Shown here: one piece after another, positions 1-9,024 of the stretch
How positions within the stretch are numbered: the stretch's first letter is position 1
Layout: each line of letters begins with the position of its first letter
NCBI GenBank assembly: GCA_022483465.1
Contig: JAKVNF010000001.1
Span: forward strand, 558,001-622,000
Length of the DNA stretch: 64,000 nucleotides
Direction of reading: 5' to 3'
Source of the DNA: Lachnospiraceae bacterium
GTDB taxonomy: Bacteria; Bacillota; Clostridia; Lachnospirales; Lachnospiraceae
Program-made: the position numbers and the translations under genes
Notes under the pieces: generated by a model
What the model was told of the DNA's origin: nothing
The model's input: only the letters and a program-made list of their open reading frames with translations
The model's database searches: none

Positions 1-544
1 CCACGTACGTCCCGAAGGTGATGGGATTTTTCTGCGCCGGCACCGTCCCCCGGTAGACGTCGATCGTGTAGGACATGGTCTGGAAGGTATAGAAGGAGAT
101 GCCGATGGGGAGGGTCACCGCGGGGAGCGGGATACAGACCCCCGGGGCGATGTGCCCGAGAAGGAGATTGAAGTTGGTCACCGCAAAGTCCGCGTACTTG
201 AAGTACCCGAGGCACCCGATCCCGAGGATCAGGGAGAGCACCAGGGACGCCTTTGCGGCGCCCCGCTTCCCCACCCGCTGAAAGCGCGCGATGGCAAGAC
301 CCGCCGCGTAGTTCTGGGCGATGGAAAAGAGCATCAAAAGAACGTAGACCGGCTCCCCCCAGGCGTAGAAAACCAGGCTTGTGAGGAACAGGACCACGTT
401 CCGGTAGGGCAGATCGTCATCGCACTCCGGCGAGGTGCCCCTTCCCCTCCTGCCAAAGACCCGCAGGATGGCGGGCGGCACAAAGTAGAGGAGAAGAACC
501 GCCGGGAAGAAGCGAAAGAGAAAGAGAAGACTTGAGAATACCAT
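1..544 (-). CDS. MBOAT-family membrane O-acyltransferase, C-terminus off the left edge
   Basis: The N-terminal 181 codons of an AlgI/DltB-type membrane-bound O-acyltransferase are seen; the rest lies outside the window. Several hydrophobic helices are visible, and the family signature LPIGISFYTFQTMSYTIDVY lies near residues 145-164. Members move acyl groups, usually acetyl, across the membrane onto extracellular polysaccharide or wall polymers. The catalytic histidine would be beyond the edge. The ATG at 542-544 is 10 bp after the DUF4358 gene, so both probably share a transcript with the SGNH gene upstream. MBOAT next to an SGNH esterase/transferase suggests surface polymer O-acetylation; this is inferred from context. 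Confidence 0.88.
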   Translation of the reverse strand, partial: MVFSSLLFLFRFFPAVLLLYFVPPAILRVFGRRGRGTSPECDDDLPYRNVVLFLTSLVFYAWGEPVYVLLMLFSIAQNYAAGLAIARFQRVGKRGAAKASLVLSLILGIGCLGYFKYADFAVTNFNLLLGHIAPGVCIPLPAVTLPIGISFYTFQTMSYTIDVYRGTVPAQKNPITFGTYV

Positions 545-554
545 CTTCGGCCAC

Positions 555-1082
555 TCAGCGGAACTCGCTGTCGATGACGCTGGCTGCAGCATCCGCATCG
601 CTCGGGACGCAGCAGAGGACGTACACGCCGCTTGCCTTCACCGTGGCGGCCTGAAGCTTTGTCACCTCGTCCGGATCGTAGTCCTGGTAGGTCTCGATCT
701 GGTCGCTGACCCAGGACGTGAGCTCGTCCGCGAGGCTCTTTGCCGCGTCCGCATCCGCTGTCGTGAACACCGCGGCAGTCTCGGTGGTGGTGCCGTCCCC
801 GACATACACCACCGCGTCAGTGTAGCTGTCCTCGGAGATGCCGTAGATCGAGGGGATCAGCGAGTTGTCGAGCTGTGTCATCGTTCCGGAATAGGCCCCG
901 CTTGCCACCAGGTCTGCAGCGACCCCCGCAGGGTCGATGGCGGCCGAAGCCGCTTCTGTTGCCGTCCCAGCTGTCCCAGCATCTGCCGCCGCGCCGGCGC
1001 TGCCGCACCCCGCAAGGAGGGTGCTGGCAAGAAGAGCTGTGGCAGCAAGTGCTGCTGCCCTCTTATGTTTCTGTGCTTTCAT
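555..1082 (-). CDS. DUF4358-type lipoprotein
   Basis: This is a 175-residue protein with a lipoprotein signal: a basic start (MKAQKHKR), a hydrophobic core and a lipobox LAGC near residues 23-26, so the mature protein starts at Cys26 and is tethered outside the membrane. An Ala/Thr-rich linker to about residue 50 precedes a compact domain resembling DUF4358, whose function is unknown. It lies between an SGNH gene upstream (23 bp) and the MBOAT gene downstream (10 bp). In Lachnospiraceae this family is often found beside MBOAT genes, so it may be an accessory to polymer acylation. The family call rests on overall pattern and context, not on a catalytic motif. Confidence 0.78.
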   Translation of the reverse strand: MKAQKHKRAAALAATALLASTLLAGCGSAGAAADAGTAGTATEAASAAIDPAGVAADLVASGAYSGTMTQLDNSLIPSIYGISEDSYTDAVVYVGDGTTTETAAVFTTADADAAKSLADELTSWVSDQIETYQDYDPDEVTKLQAATVKASGVYVLCCVPSDADAAASVIDSEFR

Positions 1083-1104
1083 CGTATTACCCCCAAATCC
1101 ATCT

Positions 1105-1839
1105 TCAGTTGGATGACACCGCGTGGGTCAGCCAGAAGTCGCGCCACAGGTACATGGACGCCTCGTTGACATGAACGCCGTCCGAGGTCAGGCCGTCTGC
1201 CATGTGGCCGCTGTCGTCCATGAACACGCTGGCGGTGTCCAGGTAGACACAGCCCTCGTCGACGGCGAGCTGGCGAAGATCCGCATTGTAGGTGTCAATG
1301 CGGGGCTGGGTCACCTTGGGGTACTTCCTCTTGGCGCTGGGATTCACGGGGAGGATCGAGTTGATGTAGATGATGACGTTGGGGTTGACCGCCTTCAGGT
1401 CCTCGATGATCGCCTTGTAGTTGGCGACAAAGGAGCTCTCCTTGTCGGTCAGGTCATTCAGGCCAAAGTTGAGGTAGGCCTTTCGGAAGGAAAAGAGCCG
1501 GACCGCCTCCGGGCCGGTGTACTTCTTGCCGTTGATGGAGATCTTTTTCTTGGTGGCATAGTCCGCGACGCGCCAGCCGACCGTCACCACGGCCTGCAGG
1601 TTCGGGATGCCGGAGTAGAGAACAAACCCCTTCATCCGCGAGTTGCCGACGAGGATCGCGTCCTGTAGATAGGATGCGTCCACGGTGGTCCAGGTCGAGT
1701 TGTTGTAGGCGTTGACGCTGTTGTCCGGCGCCGCGGCCTGCACCTTGAGAGTGCCTGCCCCCGAGAAGACCGTGCCAAGAACGAGCACGAGAAGGAGCGT
1801 CCAGGAAAGGACAGATTTTTTGACAGAGATGTTTTTCAT
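1105..1839 (-). CDS. Exported SGNH/GDSL-like hydrolase
   Basis: A 244-residue exported protein with a signal peptide (residues 1-39, ending near VQAAA). SGNH landmarks are present: block I VGNSRM near residue 64 carries the nucleophile Ser, block III appears as NFGLND, and block V as DGVHVNEAS with the catalytic Asp/His pair. Such proteins add or remove acetyl groups on cell-surface polymers. The start at 1837-1839 was chosen because GGGGGTA lies just upstream and a signal peptide follows directly; a longer frame reaches 1926 without a better site. It is first in the set SGNH-DUF4358-MBOAT. The polymer substrate cannot be told from the sequence. Confidence 0.85.
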   Translation of the reverse strand: MKNISVKKSVLSWTLLLVLVLGTVFSGAGTLKVQAAAPDNSVNAYNNSTWTTVDASYLQDAILVGNSRMKGFVLYSGIPNLQAVVTVGWRVADYATKKKISINGKKYTGPEAVRLFSFRKAYLNFGLNDLTDKESSFVANYKAIIEDLKAVNPNVIIYINSILPVNPSAKRKYPKVTQPRIDTYNADLRQLAVDEGCVYLDTASVFMDDSGHMADGLTSDGVHVNEASMYLWRDFWLTHAVSSN

Positions 1840-2184
1840 CACGATACCCCCTACATTCGGTGCGGGGTGGCTGTTGCCCGCCGCGCCCAGGTTGTCTGTT
1901 GTCAGGACTGGATGAACAAAAAGCATGCCCTCTGTTCAGTCCGCCTGCGGACTCTACCATACACCCCGAGGGGCCCGCCTTCAACCCGCCTGCCCCGGAA
2001 AATCTGTTCGGATTCTCTCTTTTCGGCCGTGCGCGGCAAAATCTGTCGATAAAAAGCCGGAGCCCCACGGCTGTGAGGTTCCGGTTTCATACATACTCAT
2101 TTCAGTTCGATGACGTGTGCTGAAGCTGGCGCAGGTGCGCGCCGCAGCATTTTCATGTGGGGATACTTCCCGCTGCACCTGCGG

Positions 2185-3558
2185 TTAATAGTACCCGCTC
2201 ACCTGGCTCACGTGGGCGGAGATGTCCTGCACGGTCTGAGAGGGGGTGTAGTCCGTGTCGCCGAAGAGCTCCCCGTGGAGCCAGGTCACGTTCTTGGCCA
2301 GGGTGATCGGGATGACGCAGGACTGGTCCCCGATGTAGCCCACGGTGCGCAGATCCTCGTTGGGGAAGCCCGTCGACTCCTGGATGCTGAACCGGAAGGC
2401 CTGGACCGCCAGGGTGGAGAGCTCGCCCATGTTCATGGAGGTCTTCACATAGCTCATCAGGGCATTGGCGCTGGCCAGGGCCTTGATCGGGTTCTTCTTG
2501 ATCTTCTCGAAGACCTTGGTCAGGACCTCCCGCTGGCGCTCGGTGCGCTTGAAGTCGTTTCCCGCCGTGTACCGGATGCGGCAGTAGGCGGTGGCCTGCA
2601 GGCCGTTCAGGGTCTGGAGCCCGGGCTGGGTCACCGGGATGTCCTCCATGCCGGTCTCCTGGGACATGGTCAGCTGGTAGTTGTTCAGGTGCTCGATCTC
2701 GTCCTGCTGGACATCGATCTCCACGCCGCCGACGGCGTCGACGATCCGGGCAATGCCCTCAAAGCCCACCACCGCATAGTCCGTGATGTTCAGGTCCAGG
2801 TTTTTGTTGAGCATCTCCACGGTCTGGGTCGGTCCGCCGTAGGCGTAGGCCGCGTTTGCCTTGGCATAGGTGCCGTCTCCCACGTCCAGGTAGGTGTCCC
2901 GGTAGACGCTCATCAGCTTGATGTCGCCGGTCTTCTCGTTGATGGAGGCGATGATCATGACGTCGGAGCGGTTGTTCCCCTCATCCAGGGAGCCGGTGAT
3001 GGAGTCCACGCCGAGGATCGCGATGTTGCGGTAGCCCGCCATGGGTCCGCTGGACATGCTGTTCTTCACCTCCTCGCTGATGGAGTCCGCGACGTCCGTG
3101 AAGGAGAGGCCGTCCGCCTGCATGCCCCGGATCCTGGCCAGGAGCCAGACAAGCGGCAGCCCGATCACAAGGATCAGGATGAGCAGCACGATGGGAAGGG
3201 CCCGGTGCTTCTTTTTGACCCTCCGGCTGTTGGAACGAGGCGCTTCCCGCCGGCTCCTGGAAGGGCCCCGGTCCGAGCCGCCCCGGCTCTTTTCCTTCAC
3301 CCAGCCCTTTTTCTGGTCGTAGTAGTAGCGGGGCTTTTCCCGGCCGCCGCGGTAGTCTCTTTCGTCGTCTTCTTCCTCGTCCTGGTAGCGGCCGTAGTCC
3401 TCCTCCGGGTCCTCATAGCGGTCGTACCGGTCGTAGGCATCGTACCGGGCCGGTCCCGGCCCGGGATTCTGGTCATAGGAATCCGTGTCATAGGAGCTGC
3501 CCTGGTACTCGTCGTCCCAGAGCTTTGCATCCTCTTCGTCTGGTACTCGTTTCTTCAT
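2185..3558 (-). CDS. LytR-CpsA-Psr (LCP) family wall-polymer ligase
   Basis: A 457-residue membrane protein. Residues 1-118 form a very charged cytoplasmic tail rich in Tyr, Asp and Arg, residues 120-141 are one membrane helix, and the rest is the extracellular LCP domain (about 170-340). Visible landmarks are NIAILGVDS, RSDVMIIASI with its Asp, SVYRDTYL with its Arg, and the later RYTAGNDFKRTERQREVL segment. LCP enzymes transfer undecaprenyl-linked glycopolymers such as teichoic acid or capsule onto peptidoglycan. AGGAG lies 8 nt before the ATG. The long acidic/tyrosine-rich cytoplasmic tail is larger than usual. It is divergent from the wall amidase at 3768. Confidence 0.93.
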   Translation of the reverse strand: MKKRVPDEEDAKLWDDEYQGSSYDTDSYDQNPGPGPARYDAYDRYDRYEDPEEDYGRYQDEEEDDERDYRGGREKPRYYYDQKKGWVKEKSRGGSDRGPSRSRREAPRSNSRRVKKKHRALPIVLLILILVIGLPLVWLLARIRGMQADGLSFTDVADSISEEVKNSMSSGPMAGYRNIAILGVDSITGSLDEGNNRSDVMIIASINEKTGDIKLMSVYRDTYLDVGDGTYAKANAAYAYGGPTQTVEMLNKNLDLNITDYAVVGFEGIARIVDAVGGVEIDVQQDEIEHLNNYQLTMSQETGMEDIPVTQPGLQTLNGLQATAYCRIRYTAGNDFKRTERQREVLTKVFEKIKKNPIKALASANALMSYVKTSMNMGELSTLAVQAFRFSIQESTGFPNEDLRTVGYIGDQSCVIPITLAKNVTWLHGELFGDTDYTPSQTVQDISAHVSQVSGYY

Positions 3559-3703
3559 CCGTTTACTCCTAATCCTCCCTGCGCGCGGCAGGGAATGTCC
3601 AAGCCATTGTAACCGGCCTGCGGATGGGTTTCCAGCAAAGGATTATTAAGATTCCGGAAACTCTGTCCGGCGGGGCAGGGTTTCTCCACCTGTCCATTTG
3701 CCT

Positions 3704-3732
3704 GTCACATTTTTCCCCTGCCGTAGTATAAT
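3704..3732 (+). promoter_or_regulatory. Probable sigma-A promoter for the wall amidase
   Basis: A perfect -10 TATAAT lies at 3727-3732, 36 bp before the amidase ATG. A -35 match GTCACA (4 of 6) lies at 3704-3709 with a 17-bp spacer. This is prediction from sequence only. Confidence 0.55.
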
Positions 3733-3767
3733 GCACTTCTGTGACGAAAGGAAATCGGAGGAGTGCC

Positions 3768-4556
3768 ATGAAAAAACAACATACCAAGCTTTTGTCCGCC
3801 GCACTGGCGGCGGGCGTCTGCCTTGCCCTGATCCTGTCTTCCTGCTTTGCCCTGCCGGCCAGCGCGAAGACCGCAGACGGAAAGACCGTCATTGTGCTGG
3901 ATCCGGGGCACGGCGGGGAGGAGACCGGCGCCGTCAAGCCGCCCTTTGTGGAGAAGTTCCTCTCCCTGTATCTCGCCCAGTGGGTGCAGGTCTTTTTGAG
4001 CAGCTATGACAACGTGGAGGTCGATCTGACCCACCCCGGGGACACAGACATGTCCCTGAAGGAGCGGGTCGACTACGCCAAGAGCGTGAACGCAGACTTC
4101 TTTGCCTGCCTCCACTTCAACGCAAGCTCCGGGGAGCCCTCCCGCTCCGGCGCGGAGGTGTACATCACCATCGATCCCTCCCTGTTCCCGCAGGAGGCCT
4201 TCTTCGCCCAGACCGAGCTCGATGAGCTGAGCGCATTGGGTCTGGACGTTAGGGGGATCAAGTTCCGGATCGGCACCAACGGCGACTACTACGGCATCAC
4301 CAGGCGGTGCACCGCCTACGGCATCGAGTCCGCCCTCATCGAGCACTGCTTCCTGGATGCGGCAAAGGACCGGGCCTTCCTCGGAAACGGGGACAGCAGC
4401 GCGCTCCAGCTCTCCCTGCAGACCCTCGCCTATGCGGATGCGGACGCCATCGCCAAGCACCTTCGGCTGAAGTCCTCCAACACCGGCGTCGACTACACGA
4501 ACTACACGGATCCCGCGATCACCTGGCCGGTGCTGCCCTACTCGGCCAGCAACTGA
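3768..4556 (+). CDS. N-acetylmuramoyl-L-alanine amidase (Amidase_3)
   Basis: A 262-residue exported zinc amidase that cleaves the bond between MurNAc and the stem peptide in peptidoglycan. A signal peptide covers about residues 1-36. The catalytic domain begins VIVLDPGHGG, whose His is the first zinc ligand. A Glu follows in FVEKFLSL, the second His is in ACLHFNASS, and a Glu in ALIEHCFLD fits the catalytic position. The start at 3768 follows GGAGG by 5 nt, and the longer frame beginning at 3741 has no such site. No separate wall-binding domain is present. It ends just before a strong terminator and is divergent from the LCP gene. Confidence 0.93.
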   Translation: MKKQHTKLLSAALAAGVCLALILSSCFALPASAKTADGKTVIVLDPGHGGEETGAVKPPFVEKFLSLYLAQWVQVFLSSYDNVEVDLTHPGDTDMSLKERVDYAKSVNADFFACLHFNASSGEPSRSGAEVYITIDPSLFPQEAFFAQTELDELSALGLDVRGIKFRIGTNGDYYGITRRCTAYGIESALIEHCFLDAAKDRAFLGNGDSSALQLSLQTLAYADADAIAKHLRLKSSNTGVDYTNYTDPAITWPVLPYSASN

Positions 4557-4577
4557 GCTTCTGCTCTCTCATTTGGG

Positions 4578-4618
4578 CAACAAAAAGCGCTGCGGCCTGA
4601 TCGCAGCGCTTTTTGTTG
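4578..4618. terminator. Bidirectional intrinsic terminator between amidase and PfkB kinase genes
   Basis: A perfect 17-bp stem (4578-4594 with 4602-4618) with a 7-nt loop has T runs on one side and A runs on the other, so it can end transcription from both convergent genes. Confidence 0.92.
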
Positions 4619-4654
4619 TCCGGATCCGTCAGGATTCCGGGTCTATTCTGGTTT

Positions 4655-5572
4655 TTATGCCTCCCGTACCTCGATGCCTGGGAGCAGCGCCTCCACCTGC
4701 TCCCGCGAGGCAAAGCGCTCGCAGAAGGCGCTGGCGCTGCCGCAGGCAAGGGAGAGCCGCAGGGCCTGCCTGGCATCCTTTGTCTTTTGCCAGCCCGCAG
4801 CAAACCCCGCCACCATGGCATCGCCGGAGCCCACCGCGTTGACAAGCTTCCCCCGAGGGGCGCCTGCAAGGTAGGTCCTTCCGTCTGCCGCGGCAAGGAC
4901 GGCTCCGTCCCCGCCAAGGGACACCAGGGCGTTTGCAGCGCCAAGGTCCCGGAGCTTCTTCGCATAGGGGATGGCAGAAGCCCGGTCCGGGATCGAAACC
5001 CCGAAAAAGGCCCCCAGCTCATCCCGGTTGGGCTTTACCAAAAACGGATGGAGGGGAAGGACCTTTCGAAGGACTTCCCCCGTGGCATCCGCGACAAGGA
5101 GAATGCCGCGGCCAGAGAGCCGCTCTGCGATCCTCGCGTAGGTGTCCCGCGGAAGGGACGCCGGGATGCTCCCGCAGAGAAAGAGGACGTCCCCCGAAAG
5201 GAGGCCGTCCAGCTTGTGTAAGAGTTCCTCAAACGAGCGCTCCGGAATCTCCGGGCCGCTCCCGTTGATCTCGGTGCTCTCCAGGTTTCGAAACTTGCAG
5301 TTGATCCGGGAGAAGCCTTCCGGGAGCTCCAGAAAGTCCGTGGTCAGCCCCAGATCCTGAAGCCTTGCCGTGATCTCCTGTCCTGTAAAGCCCGCCACAA
5401 AGCCGAGGGCTGTGGAGTGCACCCCCAGATGCTGCAGCATCAGGGAGACGTTGATCCCCTTGCCGCCGGGGTAGAGGGCCTCCTCCCGGGACCGGTTGGT
5501 CTTGCCCGTCGCAAAGTCCGGGACGGTAAAGACGTAGTCCAGGGAGGGATTGAGCGTTACCGTGTAGATCAT
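4655..5572 (-). CDS. fruK: PfkB-family sugar-phosphate kinase, probably 1-phosphofructokinase
   Basis: A 305-residue ribokinase-fold kinase of the 1-phosphofructokinase/tagatose-6-phosphate kinase type, making fructose-1,6-bisphosphate from fructose-1-phosphate. It shows the N-terminal TLNPSLDYVF, the substrate motif YPGGKGINVS, KPNRDELG, and the C-terminal NAVGSGDAMVAGF whose Asp is the catalytic base. Length fits the family. No PTS fructose transporter or DeoR regulator is next to it, unlike many fru operons, so tagatose-6-phosphate or another hexose phosphate stays possible. The GNAT remnant upstream is only 11 bp away. Confidence 0.85.
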   Translation of the reverse strand: MIYTVTLNPSLDYVFTVPDFATGKTNRSREEALYPGGKGINVSLMLQHLGVHSTALGFVAGFTGQEITARLQDLGLTTDFLELPEGFSRINCKFRNLESTEINGSGPEIPERSFEELLHKLDGLLSGDVLFLCGSIPASLPRDTYARIAERLSGRGILLVADATGEVLRKVLPLHPFLVKPNRDELGAFFGVSIPDRASAIPYAKKLRDLGAANALVSLGGDGAVLAAADGRTYLAGAPRGKLVNAVGSGDAMVAGFAAGWQKTKDARQALRLSLACGSASAFCERFASREQVEALLPGIEVREA

Positions 5573-5583
5573 GGATTCCTTCC

Positions 5584-6001
5584 TCAGTCCTCGCCGCGAA
5601 AATCCGGATTCACGATCTGGATCGCGGCGCCATGTGCCATCCGGGAAAAGCCGTGCCGCTCGCAGAAGGGGACATTTTTCGCATGCTCCGGCATGCCCCC
5701 GATGCAGAAGTAGTCCTTGTAGTGGGCCCGGATCCTCTCGATGAGGGCCCCCGCAATGCCCTGTCCCTGATAGGAGGGCCGCACCAGCACGCAGTGGACC
5801 TGGGCGAGGATCGCCCCATCATCGATTGCCCGCGCAGGGCCGACGAGCTTGTCCCCGTCCCAGGCCGTCAGCACCGTCTCGGAATTCATCAACGCCCGGT
5901 ACAGCTTGTTCGGGTACTGGGCCGACACCAACAAAATCCTGCACCTGTTCCCTCGTAAAACATTTTCTTCCGTGCAGCGGATATCACTCTTCCCGTTTCA
6001 T
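5584..6001 (-). pseudogene. GNAT acetyltransferase with a broken N-terminus
   Basis: The intact part (5584-5934, 116 codons) is a GCN5-type N-acetyltransferase with the acetyl-CoA loop VRPSYQGQGIAGALI and a C-terminal CERHGFSRM segment. It would have to start at a TTG in the middle of the fold. Just upstream, in another frame, the sequence reads FTREQVQDF, which fits the start of this family, but it is separated by a frameshift near 5935. A well-placed ATG at 5999-6001 reads only five codons before a stop. The original gene therefore probably began at 6001, directly after the upstream gene's stop at 6007, and has since taken a frameshift and a stop. Substrate unknown. Confidence 0.65.
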
Positions 6002-6006
6002 TCTTC

Positions 6007-6738
6007 TCAAAACTCGATAAAAGGGCCGCCGCTTGGCCGGTCAATGGTGAGGGTGCTGGTAGAACCGTCGGCCTCCAGCGAGACCTCCACGCCGTCCTCC
6101 GCGCTCGAGCGGGAGACGAGGGAGAGATCCGAACTGCTCCCATCCCGGAGCGTTACGAGAAGCCCCTCGCAGCGCCCGTAGATCTCCCCGGTCAGCACAA
6201 ACATGCAGTAGTCCTCATACCAGTCGTACTGCTCCTTTGCTGTGCCAGAGGCGGTCCCCGTAAGGCGCACGCAGTTGCCGGCATCGTTCATGGTGACGAC
6301 CAGCTTGTGGCCCGCATCCTGATAGGTCACCGCATTGCCCTTCTCGGTCACCGTCATGCCCTGGTCCTTGGCCCAGGCATCGAGGTCCGAGCGCTCCATG
6401 GCGACATAGTCCTCGCCGGTCTCGAGAAGGCCCGGATCCGCGCTCTCTGCGGGCGTCTGGTCCGCCTCGGCGGCAGCTGCCACCACTTCTTCCGCTGCGG
6501 CAGTCTCTGCTTTGCTGGCGTCATCCGTCTTCGGCAGGGGCGCCTCCGCCGCTGCCTCTTCCTGCGCCTGCCGTGTCCGGGAGACACCCAGGACCGACTG
6601 GCTTCCCGCTTCCTTTGACTGATTCCAAAGGCGCGCCGTCGTGCTGCCCAGCACAAGACAGACCAAGCCGAGGGCCGCCAGGTACATCGACCTCGCCACC
6701 CGATGACGGTTTTTGTCATTCTGATCCGTTCCGCTCAT
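6007..6738 (-). CDS. Membrane-anchored protein of unknown function
   Basis: A 243-residue protein not recognised as a named family. A short basic cytoplasmic start (MSGTDQNDKNRHRVAR) is followed by one hydrophobic helix at about 17-35. Then comes an Ala/Glu/Thr-rich linker (about 40-100) and a C-terminal domain of alternating beta-type strands (from DYVAMERSDLDAWAKDQG). The likely topology is an N-anchored extracytoplasmic domain. The start at 6736-6738 was preferred over 6768 because GGGGACG lies 6 nt before it. The GNAT remnant follows with 5 bp between, so they likely formed one transcript. Confidence 0.7.
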   Translation of the reverse strand: MSGTDQNDKNRHRVARSMYLAALGLVCLVLGSTTARLWNQSKEAGSQSVLGVSRTRQAQEEAAAEAPLPKTDDASKAETAAAEEVVAAAAEADQTPAESADPGLLETGEDYVAMERSDLDAWAKDQGMTVTEKGNAVTYQDAGHKLVVTMNDAGNCVRLTGTASGTAKEQYDWYEDYCMFVLTGEIYGRCEGLLVTLRDGSSSDLSLVSRSSAEDGVEVSLEADGSTSTLTIDRPSGGPFIEF

Positions 6739-6830
6739 ATATCTCGTCCCCACCAAGTGTGTAAACACACTCTACTTAATTTTAGGATTTTGACCCGGCC
6801 GCGTCAACGGACTTCCCGCCAAATAGTCAA

Positions 6831-6866
6831 AAGAGGGCCCGCCGGCCGAAGCCAGCGGGTCCTCTT
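6831..6866 (-). terminator. Terminator downstream of tpiA
   Basis: A 16-bp stem (6831-6846 with 6851-6866) with two G-U-type mismatches and a 4-nt loop, followed on the minus strand by TTTT. It lies 45 bp after the tpiA stop and ends the gap-pgk-tpiA transcript. Confidence 0.65.
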
Positions 6867-6910
6867 CTGATTGATGGATCTTACGTAGTACCGGTCACCC
6901 GGCCCACATC

Positions 6911-7663
6911 TCAATCCTTGTAGTTGACGATCTTGCCGAAGTCGGGCTTTAATGCAGCGCCGCCGATCAGGCCGCCATCGATGTCGGGCTTTGCAAGGAG
7001 CTCCTTGCAGTTGCCGGCATTCATGGATCCGCCGTACTGAATGCGGATCTTCTCAGCGGTCTCCTCATCGTAGATCTCGCCGATGGTCTTGCGGATTGCG
7101 CCGCAGACTTCCTCCGCCTGATCTGCGGTAGCGGTCTTGCCGGTGCCGATGGCCCAGATGGGCTCATAGGCGATGACCATGGAAGCAGCCTGCTCCTTGG
7201 TCACACCCTGCAGATCGGACTTGATCTGAAGGCGGATCCAGTCGAGGGTCACACCAGCCTCTCTCTGCTCCAGGGACTCGCCGCAGCAGAGAATGGGGGT
7301 CAGACCAGCCTCGAAGGCCTTGAGAACCTTGCGGTTCAGGAAGGCATCGTCCTCGTGATAGTAGCCTCTTCTCTCGGAGTGGCCGATGATGACGAACTTG
7401 ACGCCGGCATCCACCAGCATTGCTGCGGAGATCTCACCGGTGTACGCGCCCTTGTCCTGGTCAGAGATGTTCTCTGCGCCGAGCATGACGTTGGTTCCCT
7501 TGATGGCCTCACCGACAGTGGTGATGTCAATGGCGGGAACGCAGTACACCACGTCCACGTCCGGGTTGTTGACGAGGGGCTTTAAGGTCTCAACCAGTTC
7601 CTTTGCCTCGCTGGGAGTCTTGTTCATCTTCCAGTTGCCGGCAATAATCTTCTTCCGTGCCAT
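6911..7663 (-). CDS. tpiA: Triosephosphate isomerase
   Basis: A 250-residue TIM-barrel enzyme interconverting dihydroxyacetone phosphate and glyceraldehyde-3-phosphate. All landmarks are present: the N-terminal AGNWKMNK with the catalytic Lys, HSERRGYY with the catalytic His, the signature [16 protein letters not shown] with the catalytic Glu and lid loop, and the phosphate-binding GGSMNAGN and GLIGGAAL. The ATG at 7661-7663 follows GGAGGAG by 6 nt; an upstream in-frame ATG lies inside that binding site and is unlikely. It is last in the gap-pgk-tpiA unit, 24 bp after pgk. Confidence 0.98.
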   Translation of the reverse strand: MARKKIIAGNWKMNKTPSEAKELVETLKPLVNNPDVDVVYCVPAIDITTVGEAIKGTNVMLGAENISDQDKGAYTGEISAAMLVDAGVKFVIIGHSERRGYYHEDDAFLNRKVLKAFEAGLTPILCCGESLEQREAGVTLDWIRLQIKSDLQGVTKEQAASMVIAYEPIWAIGTGKTATADQAEEVCGAIRKTIGEIYDEETAEKIRIQYGGSMNAGNCKELLAKPDIDGGLIGGAALKPDFGKIVNYKD

Positions 7664-7687
7664 GATATTCTCCTCCAAAGAAATGAT

Positions 7688-8929
7688 TCAGTCCTTGTCG
7701 TCCGCTGCGTACACACCGGGAAGCTGCTTGCCCTCAAGGAACTCCAGGGAAGCGCCGCCGCCGGTGGAGATGTGGCTCATCTTGGACGCGAAGCCCAGCT
7801 GGTTCACAGCTGCTGCGGAATCGCCGCCGCCGATGATGGTGGTTGCGTCTGCGTCAGCCATAGCCTGTGCCACGGACTTGGTGCCCTCAGCAAGGATCGG
7901 GTTCTCGAACACACCCATCGGTCCGTTCCAGACAACGGTCTTTGCGGACTTGATGGCATCTGCATAGAGCTTTCTGGTCTTGGGTCCGATGTCCATGCCC
8001 ATCTTGTCAGCCGGGATCTTGTCGATGTCGACAACCTCGGTTGCGATGGTAGCATCATCGATGGGATCCGGGAAGTGGTCGGTGATGACCGCATCCACAG
8101 GAAGGAGCAGGTTCTTGCCAAGGCTCTTTGCCTTGTCGATCATCTCCTTGCAGTAGTCGATCTTGGTGTCATCCACCAGGGACTTGCCGATCTCATATCC
8201 CTGTGCCTTGGCGAAGGTGTAAGCCATGCCGCCGCCGATGATCAGGGTATCGCACTTCTCCAGCAGGTTGGAGATGACGTTGAGCTTGTCGGCAACCTTT
8301 GCACCGCCGAGGATGGCAACGAAGGGACGAACCGGGTTCTCCACGGCATTGCCCAGGAACTTGATCTCCTTCTGCATCAGATAGCCGACAGCGCAGGTGC
8401 CGCCCTTCTCACGGATGTACTTCGTGACGACAGAGACGGAAGCGTGTGCTCTGTGTGCGGAACCGAAAGCATCGCAGACATAATCGTCAGCGAGATCTGC
8501 GAGCTCCTTTGCAAAGCCCTCGCCTGCCTCGGTGGGCTTGGTCTCCTCTTTTCCTCTGAACCGGGTGTTCTGGAGGAGAATGACGTCGCCGTCCTTCATC
8601 TCAGCGACAGCCTTGGTAGCGGCTTCGCCGGTGACATGGTAGTCGGAGATGAACTTCACTTCCTTGCCGAGCTTCTCGGAAAGGCGCTTGGCAACGGGAG
8701 CGAGGGACTCACCCTCGTTGGGTCCGTTCTTGACCTTGCCGAGGTGGGAGCAGAGGATGACCTTTGCGCCCTCACCGATCAGCTTCTGGATGGTGGGGAG
8801 TGCGGCCACGATTCTGGTCTCATCGGTGATCTCGCCGTTCTTGAGCGGAACGTTGAAGTCGCATCTGACCAGGACTCTTCTGCCGGCTGCGTTGAAATCG
8901 TCAACAGTCTTCTTGTTTAATGCTGCCAT
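7688..8929 (-). CDS. pgk: Phosphoglycerate kinase
   Basis: A 413-residue two-domain enzyme that transfers phosphate from 1,3-bisphosphoglycerate to ADP. It has the N-terminal substrate motif [15 protein letters not shown], the HLGKVKNG loop, the [10 protein letters not shown] segment, and the C-terminal nucleotide-binding GGAKVADK and [10 protein letters not shown] motifs. The ATG at 8927-8929 follows AAGGAGG by 6 nt. It lies between gap (95 bp upstream) and tpiA, the order common in Firmicutes. Codon use and GC match the surrounding core genes and nothing unusual is seen. Confidence 0.98.
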   Translation of the reverse strand: MAALNKKTVDDFNAAGRRVLVRCDFNVPLKNGEITDETRIVAALPTIQKLIGEGAKVILCSHLGKVKNGPNEGESLAPVAKRLSEKLGKEVKFISDYHVTGEAATKAVAEMKDGDVILLQNTRFRGKEETKPTEAGEGFAKELADLADDYVCDAFGSAHRAHASVSVVTKYIREKGGTCAVGYLMQKEIKFLGNAVENPVRPFVAILGGAKVADKLNVISNLLEKCDTLIIGGGMAYTFAKAQGYEIGKSLVDDTKIDYCKEMIDKAKSLGKNLLLPVDAVITDHFPDPIDDATIATEVVDIDKIPADKMGMDIGPKTRKLYADAIKSAKTVVWNGPMGVFENPILAEGTKSVAQAMADADATTIIGGGDSAAAVNQLGFASKMSHISTGGGASLEFLEGKQLPGVYAADDKD

Positions 8930-9024
8930 GATGGCCTCCTTACACAATGACTCAAAAAACGAGGTCCGGGCCCACGAAAGGCACCGGACCTCGTCTCAGA
9001 TCATTATCTGATTTTTGTTCTGAA

